DNA of 64,000 nucleotides from NCBI RefSeq assembly GCF_041146795.1, contig NC_135176.1, forward strand, positions 603,286 through 667,285, read 5' to 3'. The stretch is from Maylandia zebra (taxonomy: Eukaryota; Chordata; Actinopteri; Cichliformes; Cichlidae). The position numbers and the translations under genes are program-made. The notes beneath the pieces are model-generated. The model did not search any database, was not told where the DNA came from, and worked only from the letters and a program-made list of their open reading frames with translations. This document shows positions 48,701 through 59,523 of the stretch, in pieces. Position 1 is the stretch's first letter; each line of letters begins with the position of its first letter.

Positions 48701-51700
48701 ATTTTAAGAAAGACCCCATTAGAACCCATGAGAAATGCAAGAAATGCATTATTGCTCAGTCTGCAATATCTTTCCCAGAACAAACACCAATTGCAAATAA
48801 CATACTAAAAATAAACCTGAAAAATCTGTTTAGAACAGCTACTATGTTGCAAAGAGTGAACTACCACTGGCAAAATTTAGCAGTCTTTGCAAACTTCAAA
48901 AAGCAAACGGCCTCGATCTTGGTTCCACTTGCCTCTTACCCGTGACTTCAGTGGAAATTTCAAATTCAGGATCTGACACAGACTGATTCGTGTCCTACAC
49001 AGTTCTTACAAGTTCATAGAAATTTCTGTTCAATTAGAACCAAGTATTTGAGTTGATGATTGTCATTTTTATACAATGTTGTAATTTGTTTTTCAACAAT
49101 TTTTTGATTAATGTTTTGTTTCCGTTACAATATTATACTTTAATGTATAATATTGTAACGGAAACAAAACGAGAAACAAAACATCAATCAAAACATTGCT
49201 CTTTTTTATTCGGGCTACTTAAATTTATTTTGGGCTAAAACTGAAGAGTCCCTGCCCGAAGGGCTACCAGGGAGTTTGAAATTTTGCGAGGCCTGATAAT
49301 AATAGTACATTTTAAAAGCACCTTTCAAGACAACCAAGGACACTTAACAAAGAGTAAAACACATAATAGATCAATAACAAGATGAACAATAAAAACAAAA
49401 AAGCACAAGATAAAATGAACAAACATTAGGTTCACAGTGAATATGCAGATTTGAACAGATGGGTTTTGAGTTGAAATTTAAATTGGGGGAGAGAAAGTGT
49501 TTCTTACATCTGGGGGAGAGAGTTCCTCAGCCTGGGAGCGGAGCAGCTGACGGCTCTGCTTCCCATGGTGGTGAGGCGGAAGGAAGGCACAACAAGCTGG
49601 ACAGAAGAAGAGGATCGAAGTGAACGGCAGAACAGGTGGTGCTTAACAGGTCAGAAAGGTAAAAAGGAGCAAGGTCATGAAGGGCCTTGAAGGTGAGCAG
49701 AAGAAGTTTGTATATTATTCGGAATTTCACAGGCTCCCAGTGAAATTCCTGAAGAACAGGGGTGATGTGCTGGTAGGAGGGGTTCTGGTAATAATCTGGT
49801 AATAATCTGTCTGGTAATAATGCAGGCAGCGGAGTTTTGAACCAGTTGAAGCTGATGGAGGGATTTTGGGGGGAGACCATGTAAGAGAGAATTACAATAG
49901 TCAAGGTGGGAGGTAACGAGACTGTGGATGTAGACTGGGTGCAGGATGTAATCTGTTAATGCTGCATAGATGGAAATGGGCAGGTGAGATTATTGATGTG
50001 AGATTTATAGGACAGTGAACTGTCTAGGATGACACCAAGGCTCTTAACCTGAGGAGAGGGGAAAACTGGAGTTATCGATGGTGAGAGAGAAATGGTTCGC
50101 CTTCAAAAGGTTGGATTTGATGCCTGTAAGGTGGATTTCAGTTTTATCCTCATTGAGCTTTAAAAAATATAATCTACTGACTGGACTGGTTAATGTGTTA
50201 GAAAAGGAAGGATACCACAACATGAAATGAAATGAAAATAATCACAGGCTGAATTCAAAGACAAGCTGTAAATCAAAGTGAACAAAAATGTGCACCAGGC
50301 TAGTGCTTGTTGCCAGAATGGGCCTCAGTAGTGTTTATGCCGCCACATGCATGCCTGACAACATGGGACCATGCTCCTCCGGTGCACTAGCAGCTCTTCT
50401 CACAGATCTGGACCGAGCTCCTGGACAGTCCGAGGTGCAACCGAACTATGATGTCCCTGAGGTGTTCAGTTGGATTGGGGTCAGGTGAGGGTGGGTATCC
50501 ATGGACATGCCTCCGTAGACCATCACTGACCCACCGCCAAACCGGACATGCTAAACGATGTCCTCCATGGATGTCCTTCAGGGTAAACTTGCCAATCAGG
50601 CTCCTCGGTCCTGGGCAGCAAACACAGCGCCCCCTAGAGTACGTCATGTCCTCGTGAAGTTGGTGAAGTCTGTTCTGCTGCTTAGATGGAAACAGGATAG
50701 AACAATATGAATGGGTGAATAAAGCATGTTGTATAGATCACCTTGAGTGCTGTGGGAGAGAAGAAAAGTGCTATATAAGAATCAGTCCATTTACCAATAC
50801 TGTGTCGATGGTAGTTTTGCTAAAAAGATGTCAGACTCTGAAGCTTTCTGTGGTCCCCTCTCCACCTGGACTAGTAGCGTTCTCCTGTCTGAGCAGTGTC
50901 CAGAAAAACAACGTGGGTTTTATTGGCAAACTTTGTGGGAAAACCTGGACAGATGGTGTCCATCTGTTTCCCTATGAATTAATGCTTCGGGTTTTAACAG
51001 GATGAATCTGTCTTTATTAACAGGTTACATACCACGGACTTCCAACCCTTACTTGATCCAGCTGCCTTGGCTAATTATAGACTGATATCTTATCTTCATT
51101 ATAGACGTTTTGAAAGAGAAGTAATCAAAGAGTTAACTCATCATCTCCAAAAGAGGAATATTATACTTGGTCCTAAAAATGTTAAAAGTTGATGTCCAAC
51201 CTGATACTTTGCTCAGATGGCCTCAGGTGTACTTTCAACAAATACGTAGAGCTCGCCTGATTCATTTGTGCAATGTCATTAAAGTTAGAAACATCTTGAG
51301 TCAGAGTGCTGCTAAAAAACGGGTTCATTATTCTCAGGATGTCCAAAACATGACCTGAAAAGCCTTCAGTTGACTCAAAGCTCCGCCCACTGGCACTGCA
51401 AAGAGATTATTAGCTTCCCTTCAGTGGCTCCCTGATAAATTCAGACTTGAATTTAAAATCCTTCTCATGTTCAAAGTCTGTTCAGCCACATCCTCAACAC
51501 CTCACAGTTATTATCCTGACAGCACGTCGCTCTCAGACCGCTGGCTTACCTGTGGATACTTGTTGGCTGATGTATCAGTAGAGGACGCTCCAAGCTATCA
51601 AAATGTAGGATGAAATATTTAATTCTAAAAAAAAAGAAATCAGAACAAAACAGTTAAATTCATGTTGTAGAGGGCTAAGGGTGACGATGGAAATGTACTA

Positions 51701-52232
51701 AAACTGTATCACAACAACAATAATAATGAAACCAGCGTCAGACAGCTGCCTGTGCCCGTCCTGGGACGAGATGTCAGTGTGCAGAAGAACCCCAGCATGT
51801 TAGCAGTGTGTTTGCAGAGGAAGCTGGGAGCTGTGGTGCGCTCAGTGTACTCGTGTTGTCTGAAGCAGCACCAGGACTGCTCACACTGACATGCTGACTG
51901 TGCTGCACCATCACACGTTCATGATGCTGTTTATACAGCATTTAGGATTTTTGTTTTTCATGGGTGATTCTGAAGTACATTATTATTTGTTGTTTTTTAT
52001 ATAAATATGAATATTCAGATCAATTTTTACTTTAATATGTGGTTTTTATTTTGACTCCAGATTAGTTCTTCAGTTTGATTCGTTGTGTCCTCCTTTTCAG
52101 AATGTTCCGGCTCCACTGTTCACCGATCCCAACGAGGTGGCCCAGTACTTAACCCTGAAGATGACCGAGTGTGAGAAGCTGGAACTTCCTGTGCTGCAGA
52201 CTCACACAGCTGATAATAAAGTCATTGAGTGA
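45783..52232 (+). CDS. tiprl: tiprl: TIP41-like, PP2A-family phosphatase regulator
   Basis: TIPRL binds PP2A, PP4 and PP6 catalytic subunits and modulates TOR and DNA-damage signalling in the cytosol. Coding exons: 45783-45886, 46314-46493, 46811-46910, 46986-47117, 47212-47307, 47405-47467, 52101-52232. Phases agree and the product is 268 residues (human 272). Conserved blocks are '[16 protein letters not shown]', '[18 protein letters not shown]', '[17 protein letters not shown]', '[19 protein letters not shown]', '[20 protein letters not shown]' and '[18 protein letters not shown]'. The start at 45783 gives MMSHGF, matching the vertebrate N-terminus. In-frame ATGs at 45780 and 45762 would add one or seven residues. 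The C-terminus (exon 7) is more divergent. Intron 6 is 4.6 kb and transposon-filled. Confidence 0.96.
47730..48950 (+). pseudogene. hAT transposase / ZNF862-like TTF-type gene fragment in tiprl intron 6
   Basis: The outer frame reads '[19 protein letters not shown]' up to 48177. It resumes after an inserted element at 48624 with 'IMFCRVCC', then in shifting frames '[14 protein letters not shown]', '[20 protein letters not shown]' and '[20 protein letters not shown]'. This is the TTF-type zinc finger and the segment before the RNase-H fold of ZNF862-like, hAT-derived proteins. Frameshifts and the absence of the catalytic and hATC domains mark it as a relic. It may be a retrocopy or part of a transposon. 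Confidence 0.7.
48178..48615 (+). mobile_element. Short hAT element carrying a TTF zinc-finger exon
   Basis: 438 bp with inverted ends 'cagggctgcacataagtgg' / 'ccacttatgtgcacccgtg' and inner complementarity continuing about 70 bp. Flanked by the exact 8-bp duplication TAAATAAC (48170-48177, 48616-48623). Between the ends is a frame (48298-48540) reading '[20 protein letters not shown]' and '[13 protein letters not shown]', the first zinc-finger segment of a hAT transposase. It is an internally deleted hAT that landed in another hAT-derived sequence. Confidence 0.88.
49113..49170. repeat. Perfect 25-bp inverted repeat (hairpin)
   Basis: Arms 49113-49137 and 49146-49170 are exact complements (gttttgtttccgttacaata and on) with an 8-nt loop. 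The complementarity continues imperfectly outward for about 20 bp. It is AT-rich and may be the remnant of a foldback or MITE. Confidence 0.9.
49270..50170 (-). mobile_element. L2-type LINE 3' end in tiprl intron 6
   Basis: Minus strand has '[20 protein letters not shown]', '[20 protein letters not shown]' and 'LL', the conserved ORF2 C-terminal motif, preceded by degraded '[10 protein letters not shown]' sequence. A 3' UTR continues to about 49290. It is 5' truncated. Confidence 0.85.
50387..50647 (-). pseudogene. Tc1-type transposase C-terminal relic
   Basis: Minus strand '[20 protein letters not shown]' corresponds to the 'SPDLNPIEHLWD' block holding the last catalytic residue of Tc1 transposases. 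'[13 protein letters not shown]' follows. The upstream sequence is scrambled. Confidence 0.55.
50700..50800 (+). mobile_element. LINE/SINE 3' tail fragment
   Basis: 'gaaaagtgctatataagaat' followed by 'cagtccattta' is the 3' end type shared by fish L2/RTE LINEs and their dependent SINEs. No head was found. Confidence 0.5.
51040..51600 (+). pseudogene. Scattered LINE ORF2 remnants
   Basis: '[20 protein letters not shown]' (51050-51110) matches the 'DPxxLxNYRPISNLPF' start of LINE RT. Farther on, '[14 protein letters not shown]' near 51425 is a shifted-frame 'LHWLPVxFRLEFK'-type end. The RT core between them is missing. Confidence 0.55.
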
Positions 52233-53080
52233 CAGTATAGTGAAAGATCCGCGCTAACTGTTCTGCATAGTGACAAACAGAAATATTAGTCTTAAACTGT
52301 TCCTTTATCTCACACCAACACAAAGCCACGACTGCTCTTACAATTATCTGTACAGGAACAACTTTTTTCATATAGTTTGCCCTTAAAACTAGAATCTGCT
52401 TCCTGTTTTGTTCATATTTGACATTTCTTATTATGAGACTTGCTTTGTAACATAAAGCATTGTAGAATAACTGTTTCTAATATTAGTTCATCGGAACAAA
52501 ACAAACAAATCCTGTATTTTCCAAATTCAAAATCAACAGTTTGTGTAAATATCCCTGCTGAAGGTGAAGAAGTGTATTTTTCCTTTGTGTCGGAAGCACC
52601 TTCAGATTCAAATGTCTCCCATATGGCCACATAAATTTTGTTTGTGTAGTAACTACGTTGCTTTGTGTGTGGTCGATAGTTCTTTCCTGACAAAACAGTA
52701 TCAACATTTTTAAATCATTCCCTCTATCAGACAGCGTTCCGGTTGGACTCCAGCTGGGAGCGCTTTGAGCCTCACCAGGTGAACAATGAGAACATGTGAT
52801 GATAGTGTTTTGTAATAACAGCATAATGGCAGTAATAATGTTGCACAAAAATGTTTAAAATATGAATTGTTATTACATTAAATAATGTAATTTATAACAG
52901 ACATAATCGTCATTATCCAGAAAGAATTCCCTGAGTGTGTATAACAACCATGAAAGAGAGTTGGGAGCTCCACTCTTGCACTGGCAGAATATACAGAGTC
53001 GTGTGTGATGATGTGAGTGCATCATATTTTTAAGAGCATGTTGTTCCAGTAAACCTCTGCCACAGGATTGGTGGTAGCTG
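52233..53080 (+). other. tiprl: tiprl 3' UTR and flanking sequence
   Basis: AT-rich sequence after the tiprl stop. No canonical AATAAA close to the stop was identified with confidence; ATTAAA occurs near 52875. Confidence 0.4.
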
Positions 53081-53470
53081 GCGTTTTCTAAAAGGCCTGT
53101 TACAGTACCCACCTCCTGTGGAAGCAGCTCCCAGATCAGACTCAGGAGACAGACATCTGCTCAACTTTCAAGATCAGGCTTCACATCTGTCTTCACTGAA
53201 GGTGGTCCGTAAGATGACCCCAACCTCAGCAACAGGACCGCTCTCAGCACCGACCAAGTGTGTTTGAACTGTGTCTTCATTCCACCTACTTCACATACAA
53301 GGGTCAGTTCCACAGGCAGAAACATGGGTGTGCCATGGGCTCCCCAGTTTCATCCATTGTGGCCAATTTGTACATGGAAGAAGTGGAAAAGAGGGCTTTG
53401 CTATCCTACCCTGGAACACCACCAAGCCATTGGTTCAGATATGTGGATGACACCTGGGTGAAAATCTGAT
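53081..53470 (+). pseudogene. LINE scrap followed by Penelope-like RT fragment
   Basis: 53105-53190 is an L2-type C-terminal scrap. From about 53205 the sequence is Penelope-like RT: 'GCAMGSPVSSIVANLYMEEV', 'EKRALLSYPGTPPSHWFRYV' and 'DDTWVKI', including the YVDD catalytic block. Part of it (53215-53345) matches the fragment inside the foldback element at 32890-33020. The GIY-YIG endonuclease is not present. Confidence 0.8.
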
Positions 53471-54759
53471 CCGTTTGTCCGGGTTGGAACCCGGTTAATT
53501 GCATAAGTACAAGGAGGCGGGACCTCACAGCAGAAATATACTCCAAAATGTGTTGTACATTATTATATGTATATTATATGTAGCGTGGTATTTTTTCAAT
53601 TATTGTATTTACCAACATCGAGAAGTCACAAGCAAAGACCAAACCATGGTGCATGTTTAAACAAGGAAAGTTTACTGGTCAAAATTATTTATTAAAGAAA
53701 TAAACAACATTTTTTTCACCCCCATAAATACACGTTTAAAGCAACACAACGGTGGCCCAATATCAGGCAGAACTCCACTCTATCGAGTGGGCAATCATAA
53801 TGAGGCAGTTGGTTTTATTTTGTGGATTCAAGCTGCTCTTCATATATTTGGCCACCAGATGTCACCAGAGTGGACTGTGTTGAAAAGCTTCGAGTAATGA
53901 ACCGTTTTTCTATCCGGTTGTTCAGTCTGACGTCACTAGCCGTGTCTGGGCCTAAACTCCGCTGCAGGTCCATATATCAAACGATCACTGTGGCATTACT
54001 GAGAGTTGAAAAACTGTCTAAAGTCTTTCATCTTTAATAAAATGATCAGCGTTCTGCTCTACCAGGTGTAACAATTGAGTTTAACATCCAGGCATCCATG
54101 AAAACGGAATTTTTGACATTTAACGGAGTTAGAAGTTAGCAGGGAGTTAGCTCGCTAGCTTCTATCTAAATACAATATAGCATGTCCTGACTGCGGGGTT
54201 TTGGAAACAAATTCAAAGTACAGCTCTGTTATCACTTCCAACATAAATGAAGACAGGAAACTAAACAGCAGTGACGTTTGTAGGGTTACTGAAGTTGGGC
54301 TAGCTGGTATATAATGATGTGCTACGTGACCGCTAGCGACACAGCTATGTTAGCATAATATAAACAAGCTAACTTTTTTTCCACTCGATAAAAGTTAACG
54401 TGAGTGTTCTCGGTGGTCAGGAACAAATGTAATCGCGTGGCAGGATGCTGTAAAAGGACCAAATTTCAGCCAGGAGAACAACTGAGATAATCCATCCACA
54501 ATATGAGGTTAGTCATTCATATACTGCTGCATGGGCTGGGCTGTAGTTACATCCTAAGGTTTTAAAAACTGAGCTTAAATAAATGATTAGTGGTAATAAA
54601 AGCCGAGGGAGGTCAACAGTGATCACTGACTGTTTTAGGAGCTTTTTGAGATCAAATAGAAGAAAATACATAACATTAAACATGTTAACAACACAAAAGC
54701 CATATTAAACGCAGACTACTTTAGACCCGGAAGTAGGATTCGTTGCGTCATCACTGAAC
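53471..54759. other. Repeat-like sequence without identified genes
   Basis: No ORF with family motifs. 'ctgacgtcactagccgtgtc' and several 'gctagc' motifs suggest transposon-derived DNA, but no ends were identified. Confidence 0.35.
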
Positions 54760-55556
54760 AACAGTATAGAGATTGAAATACCACGTGACTTTCGCGCATT
54801 GCATGCCGGGAACTCGTGGCAAAACAATCCAAGTACCGCATCAAATGCAAGCATTTGCAGCACCGCAAAACGTTCATTCTCCGGTTCCAATAAATTCTTT
54901 TTTCTTTGCCCCCCAAAAAGGGAATGTACAAAACGAAGGAGAACAATGCCGGTCCGTACAAAGACAGACTTGATGAAATGTCAAAGAAAAGATACAAGGA
55001 AAAAAAATCAAAGGAGTGAAAGGGTTAGACCCTTACGAGCACACAGAGTGGACAAAATACGTCAGCGTGCTGCCCAACTTTCACCACGCTCATATTTATA
55101 ATTATACAGTTCTTGGAGTGAGTGCATACACTCATGAAGTTTTTAGTAACTTCAGGTCACTGCAACAAGCCCAGGTACAGTTTACCGACGGATGAGTACA
55201 GGACCTTGAAATGCACCGTGTAGAACGAAAGACCATTGTACGTATCATAAGTTTACCAGTCTCACAAATCGTCTTCATAAATACACATTCGTTAACCGTT
55301 AATTAGTAGTGGAAATAATTTCTGGTTCGCATTACAGAAATGTAGCAGTGACAATAATATTGTATGCTGTAATCGTACTGGGCAATTAGTGATACAAAAA
55401 AACAGTTTTATCCTGTGAATAAAAGTATATGTTTTTGTCAATGTACCATGGTAATAACAGAAGCGAAACGCAATATCGTGTCAGGACAATTCACTATTTA
55501 TGCACAATAAACAAAGGAGCATAGCGCGACAATTTCTGTTCAGCGCCAGACTTGCT
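54760..55556 (-). mobile_element. Partial inverse copy of the hAT body at 5260-7030
   Basis: The inverse complement of the first hAT element's interior is recognisable from 'caacagtatagagattgaaa' to 'ttctgttcagcgccagactt'. It lacks the Tigger-like insertion (empty site near 55424-55432) and carries the same broken host-like ORF. The hAT termini were not found, so it is a fragment or belongs to another element. Confidence 0.8.
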
Positions 55557-55911
55557 TGTAACCTATATTACCAATTATGTTATGAAAAATGACGTATTAA
55601 CTACAACAGAAGACTGACCTTTGTGGGAATGCTTGGAGCAGACTAACCTGTGAGCTGGAGTGTTCTGGGACGTTATATTTGGTCTTTGAATGGCTGCAAT
55701 CCAGGCCATCCATCACCTCTTTGTTACTTCGGAAACATGGCTCAAACAATTTCTCTTCAACGACGTAATCCGATAACAACCGATCTCTTTACCCGTCGGC
55801 TTCCCGTGGCTGTCATGCGACCGGCTATCGCAGTTAATAATACAACAGCTTCTTGCCATTTTTTGTGTTTCTTTTTATCGCTGTGTAATGTAATTTCAAT
55901 TGAAAGCCTGT

Positions 55912-56095
55912 GTGGCAAGAGGTACTAGCTAGTACCTCTTGCCACGAGTTCCCATAATCCTTTGCGGTTTTACCCCTGAATGACGTCACATTTTCAATCT
56001 CTACTGAAAGCCTGCGTGCGCTAGTACCTCTTGCCACGAGTTCCCAGAATTCTTTGCGGTTTTACCCCTGAATGACGTCACATTTTCAATCCACA
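55912..56095. repeat. 34-bp perfect palindrome and adjoining tandem duplication
   Basis: 55912-55945 is a perfect palindrome centred on 'ggtactagctagtacc'. Its right half begins a ~75 bp unit ('ctagtacctcttgccacgag' to 'gtcacattttcaatc') that is repeated at about 56019-56093 with few changes. The shared 'ttgccacgagttccc' also occurs in the hAT elements at 6966 and 54815 (inverse). Confidence 0.85.
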
Positions 56096-56830
56096 TAATA
56101 TAACACACCCTGTGCAGTACAGCGGAACAGTGGTTTGCTCCGTTGCCTGGCGGGAGGAGCGCCCTGAATTTGAATCCTCCATCTGACCCGGCTGTGTTCT
56201 CCTGTGTCTGTTTGTTCTCTCTGGGTGCTTTGGCTTCCTCTCACAGGCCAAACAAAGCGGTGAGAAAAGGTGTAAATTCAAAATGTTTGCTATCTACGTG
56301 ACTGGAAGGCATAATACCTGAAAATGTGAAGATTATGGAAAGAAGAACATAACGCACCAGGTTATTTATTTAATATAATGCGAGAAAGAGAAATGAGAGA
56401 GGAGGTCGGTTCGATGTGTCTGTAACTCTCAGGAAGTAGTGATGTGTCGGTCGCGAACGAAATGGCTCTTAGAGCCGGTGTTCTGACAAAACGTCCTACC
56501 TTGTCAAAACATCCTACCGTAGCGTAAATTTACTGTTCTTTGACGTGGACGATGCGAGCCGGCTCCTTATGGCGAGCCGTGGGTTTTCTTTTTTCTTTCT
56601 CTCACTCTCTCTCTCTCGCACTTTTTTCCCGCTTCACTCCGCACTCGAGCCTTGTGCTTGCGCTGGGAAGAGGTGGGAGGGGCAGTAGTTACACTCTCAG
56701 TAGCACAGGAACAGAGCGGGAGGGAGAGACAGAGAAAGAGAGCCAGGGACAACAACGTCACAGGGCTCTAGAGTGCGACCAATTTGGTCGCAAATGCGAC
56801 CAAATTTCTCCATGGTGCGACTAATAAAAA

Positions 56831-56935
56831 ATACTTGGTTGCACCGGTGCGACCAAGTAAAAAAAATACTTGGTCGCACCGGTGCGACCAAGTAAAAAAA
56901 ATACTTGGTCGCACCGGTGCAACCAAGTATTTTCT
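56831..56935. repeat. Three 35-bp subterminal tandem repeats
   Basis: Units start at 56831, 56866 and 56901. Each contains the 22-bp palindrome ttggtcgcac/cggtgcgaccaa (one arm variant 'ttggttgcac'). Related 'gtgcgac' motifs continue to the left end, and 'ggtgcgcc' motifs appear near the right end. Likely transposase-binding sites. Confidence 0.9.
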
Positions 56936-57170
56936 CGGAAAAAAAAAGTTTCAGCAACCCTGAAAGTCTCCGTGTGTTCAACAACAGACACACATTATGC
57001 CCATGTCGTGTTCTAAACCAATCAGAGATACTCAGAGGCGGGGACCTCTGTGATTGGCCGTGGTCCAGATATTCCTGCAGACCTACTTGTGTTTACGTTT
57101 GAAAGTGCGGGCAGATAGAGATGGGTGAGTAGCCCAGGTCAGAAGTGTATGAAGTTGGTATTGAGAAAAT

Positions 57171-58335
57171 ATGAAAAGAACAATTGATAACTTTTTCGTA
57201 AAGTTAAGGCCTGATCAGTCCAAAATTCTGAGCCAGCGCTCTGACACGGAGCCATCAACCTCTCCGTTTTTGTCAAACACTGGTCCGGAGACGGCATCAG
57301 AAAATGAGCCACATACGATCGACTCCCAGCCGGAGTCCACTGAAAGTAAAAGTGAGAAAATGTATAGATTTCGAATCGAGTGGCTTGACCAGTTTCCCTG
57401 GCTAAGATACAGCCAAGCTGACAATATGATGCACTGCATTTATTGTCACGAGTGTGGAAAGACCATGGCCGGCAACACAGCATTTGTCACTGGTGCTAAT
57501 ACGTTTCGAATTGAAACGCTGAAAAAGCATACAGCATCGAGAAGACACATTATATGCTGCGATAAATGCTCTGCCAAAATGTCCCCGCTCCCCACTGCCT
57601 TTCAGCGGCAGGCAGGAGTAAACAGGTCATCGGAGGAGGCCGAGATGATCATTAAGTTTAACATCGCCTACAATATTGCAAAAGAAGAAGTTCCGTTTAC
57701 TAAGTTCAAGTCAGAAATAACTCTTCACAGGAAAAATGGCTTGGACATAAACCCCACATACAGCAATGATGTTGCGTGCGCCCAGTTTATAGGCGTAATC
57801 GCTGACACACTGAAAAAAAAGACGTCAGTGGAAATTGCGAACAGTACATACATGGCCTTCCTGATCGATGGAGACACAGACATCGCCACAAAAGAATGTG
57901 TCATTGTGTACGCTCGTATCTTACAAAAAGGAAGACCAGCGAATATACTGATTGGACACATTGAGGTCCAGCATGCCCATGCCCAAGGTAAGCCATGTCA
58001 TGTCACGTAGCCTATGTATATGATTAATAATATTACATCGTGTTACTGAATTAACCATATCTAGCATCATTGAAAATTAAACATAGCAATAATACATGAA
58101 TATAGAAACTCAAACTGAAAAAGACTGCATTGTAAACTCTTGATCTGATAAGTAAATGTTTTTGTTTTTTTTTTTTGTTTAGGAATTTATGCTGCCTCAA
58201 AGAAAGCATTTGCTGCTCTTGGGGACCAGTGCAGTAACTGGTTGGATAAAATCATTGCTATGGGGGCTGATGGAGCTGCTGTTAATTTGGGCAGCAAAGG
58301 GGGTGTCAAGTTAATCATTTTGAAAGGTTGTTAGT
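57171..58335 (+). pseudogene. hAT transposase, ZNF862-like, N-terminal two exons
   Basis: Exon 1 is 57171-57987 and exon 2 is 58183-58335 (acceptor 'tttgtttag|gaatttatgc'). It begins 'MKRTIDNFFVKLRPDQSKIL'. A TTF-type zinc finger follows: 'IEWLDQFPWLRYSQADNMMH' with Cys pairs in 'CIYCHECGK' and 'HII(CC)DKC'. The start of the RNase-H-like (DUF4371-type) core then reads 'YMAFLIDGDTDIATKECVIV' and 'GADGAAVNLGSKGGV', carrying the first and probably second catalytic Asp. The frame ends in a stop after 'LIILKGC'. The helical insertion, final acidic residue and hATC dimerisation domain are missing, so no active enzyme is expected. Exon 1 is intact over 270 codons, which suggests a young copy. Confidence 0.85.
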
Positions 58336-58809
58336 TAATCATTTACAAATCAAAAAAAACGTGAACATGTAAAACTGCGGTGTTAAGTAATGCAGTTAAA
58401 AAATTTGGGTACGCCTAACTTTTGTGCTTGTACGACTAAATTTTGTGCTGGTGCGCCTAAATTTTATTTTTAGGCACACCAGTGCAACCATGGCAAAAAG
58501 TTAGTCTAGAGCCCTGCGTCACATTAGAAAGGTATAGTAATCATCCACAACTATTTTCAGTTGCGGATGATAACGGATACAGAAAGTTTATTCATGCAGG
58601 CCCATATGACAGAGAATATGCATGTTCTTTTTGTTTTCATATTTTAATTTATATTTAATTGTGTTGTGGTTTGCAGTGTTTTGTGTTGTTTCATTTTAAA
58701 TTTGTTTAAAAGGAAAATTTAAATAGATAAAAGCTGAAATGTGAATAGTTGGTTTTTGTATTATATGATTTATTTATTACATTTTATGTGGAGTGAATAA
58801 ATAAAAGTA

Positions 58810-59290
58810 TATTTACGGTGGCCACTAACAAAGCACATACAAACTCCAAAACATGTCCGAACTCTGAAGCACGTACAAACCCTGAAGCACGTACAAACCC
58901 TGAAGCACGTGAAAACTCCAAAACATGTACAAACCCCGAAGCACGTGCAAACTCCAAAACACGTAAAAACTCCAAAACACGTACAAAAGACAACAGAAGT
59001 TCTCCAGGATGCTAGGGCGCAGTGTTGAGCTTTTGTTACCTAGTGGCTACACAAGCCAGCAAGTACCAACGACCGGATTTGGTGTGTGGTAGTAACAGGT
59101 AAATGAACTTTTTTTTTTTTTAATTGTTTGAATATATATGAGTGCTGGTGTATAAATATACAAACAATACACATATGCTTTCAATGTGTAATTTAAGTGA
59201 TCTAGGTAGCTCTGTTTTGGAAGTTCAGTTAACGCTAGAAATGTGTTTTGGAGTTTGTACGTGCTTTGTCTCTAGGGGCCACCGTATATA
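58810..59290. mobile_element. TIR element with 18-bp minisatellite inside outer hAT
   Basis: Inverted ends 'acggtggccactaacaaagc' and 'ctaggggccaccgt' (about 58814 and 59285) bracket a minisatellite at 58845-58990. Its 18-bp units alternate between 'aactccaaaacatgtaca' and 'aaccctgaagcacgtaca' types. The right end repeats one unit inverted ('ttttggagtttgtacgtgct'). The target duplication is uncertain. Confidence 0.7.
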
Positions 59291-59523
59291 TTTATATATA
59301 AACATATATAAATAAAGCCACTTTTTTTTTACATTAGTAATTCCTTTTGTGCATAATTTTATATTGTTGTTAATAATAAATTAACTAAAGAAACAAAACA
59401 ACCTAAAGAGTCGGTTAGGTGCCGAAAGTATCGGGTCCTTTTATTGAGTCGAGCTGAAAGAGCCGGTTCTCTAGAAAGAGCCGGTTCTCTAAAAAGATCC
59501 GGAATCCCATCACTATCAGGAAG

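Larger units (their letters stand above)
56763..58515 (+). mobile_element. Nested hAT element carrying a ZNF862-like transposase 5' part
   Basis: Ends GGGCTCTAGA and CTAGAGCCCT, with flanks ACGTCACA (56755-56762) and GCGTCACA (58516-58523), 7 of 8 identical. The left end holds three 35-bp tandem repeats. The coding part is truncated before the C-terminal half, so the element is an internal-deletion derivative. Confidence 0.82.
56437..59515. mobile_element. hAT element with TAGTGATG ends, 3079 bp (outer)
   Basis: Ends TAGTGATG and CATCACTA, with inner 'agagccgg'/'ccggttctct' motifs, are flanked by the exact 8-bp duplication TCAGGAAG (56429-56436, 59516-59523). No transposase of its own was recognised; the coding sequence inside belongs to the nested element at 56763-58515. 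It sits just upstream of the ska2 promoter. Confidence 0.9.

Noticed and set aside
58845..58990. CRISPR-like direct repeats
   Set aside because: Eukaryotic minisatellite with contiguous 18-bp units and no spacers.
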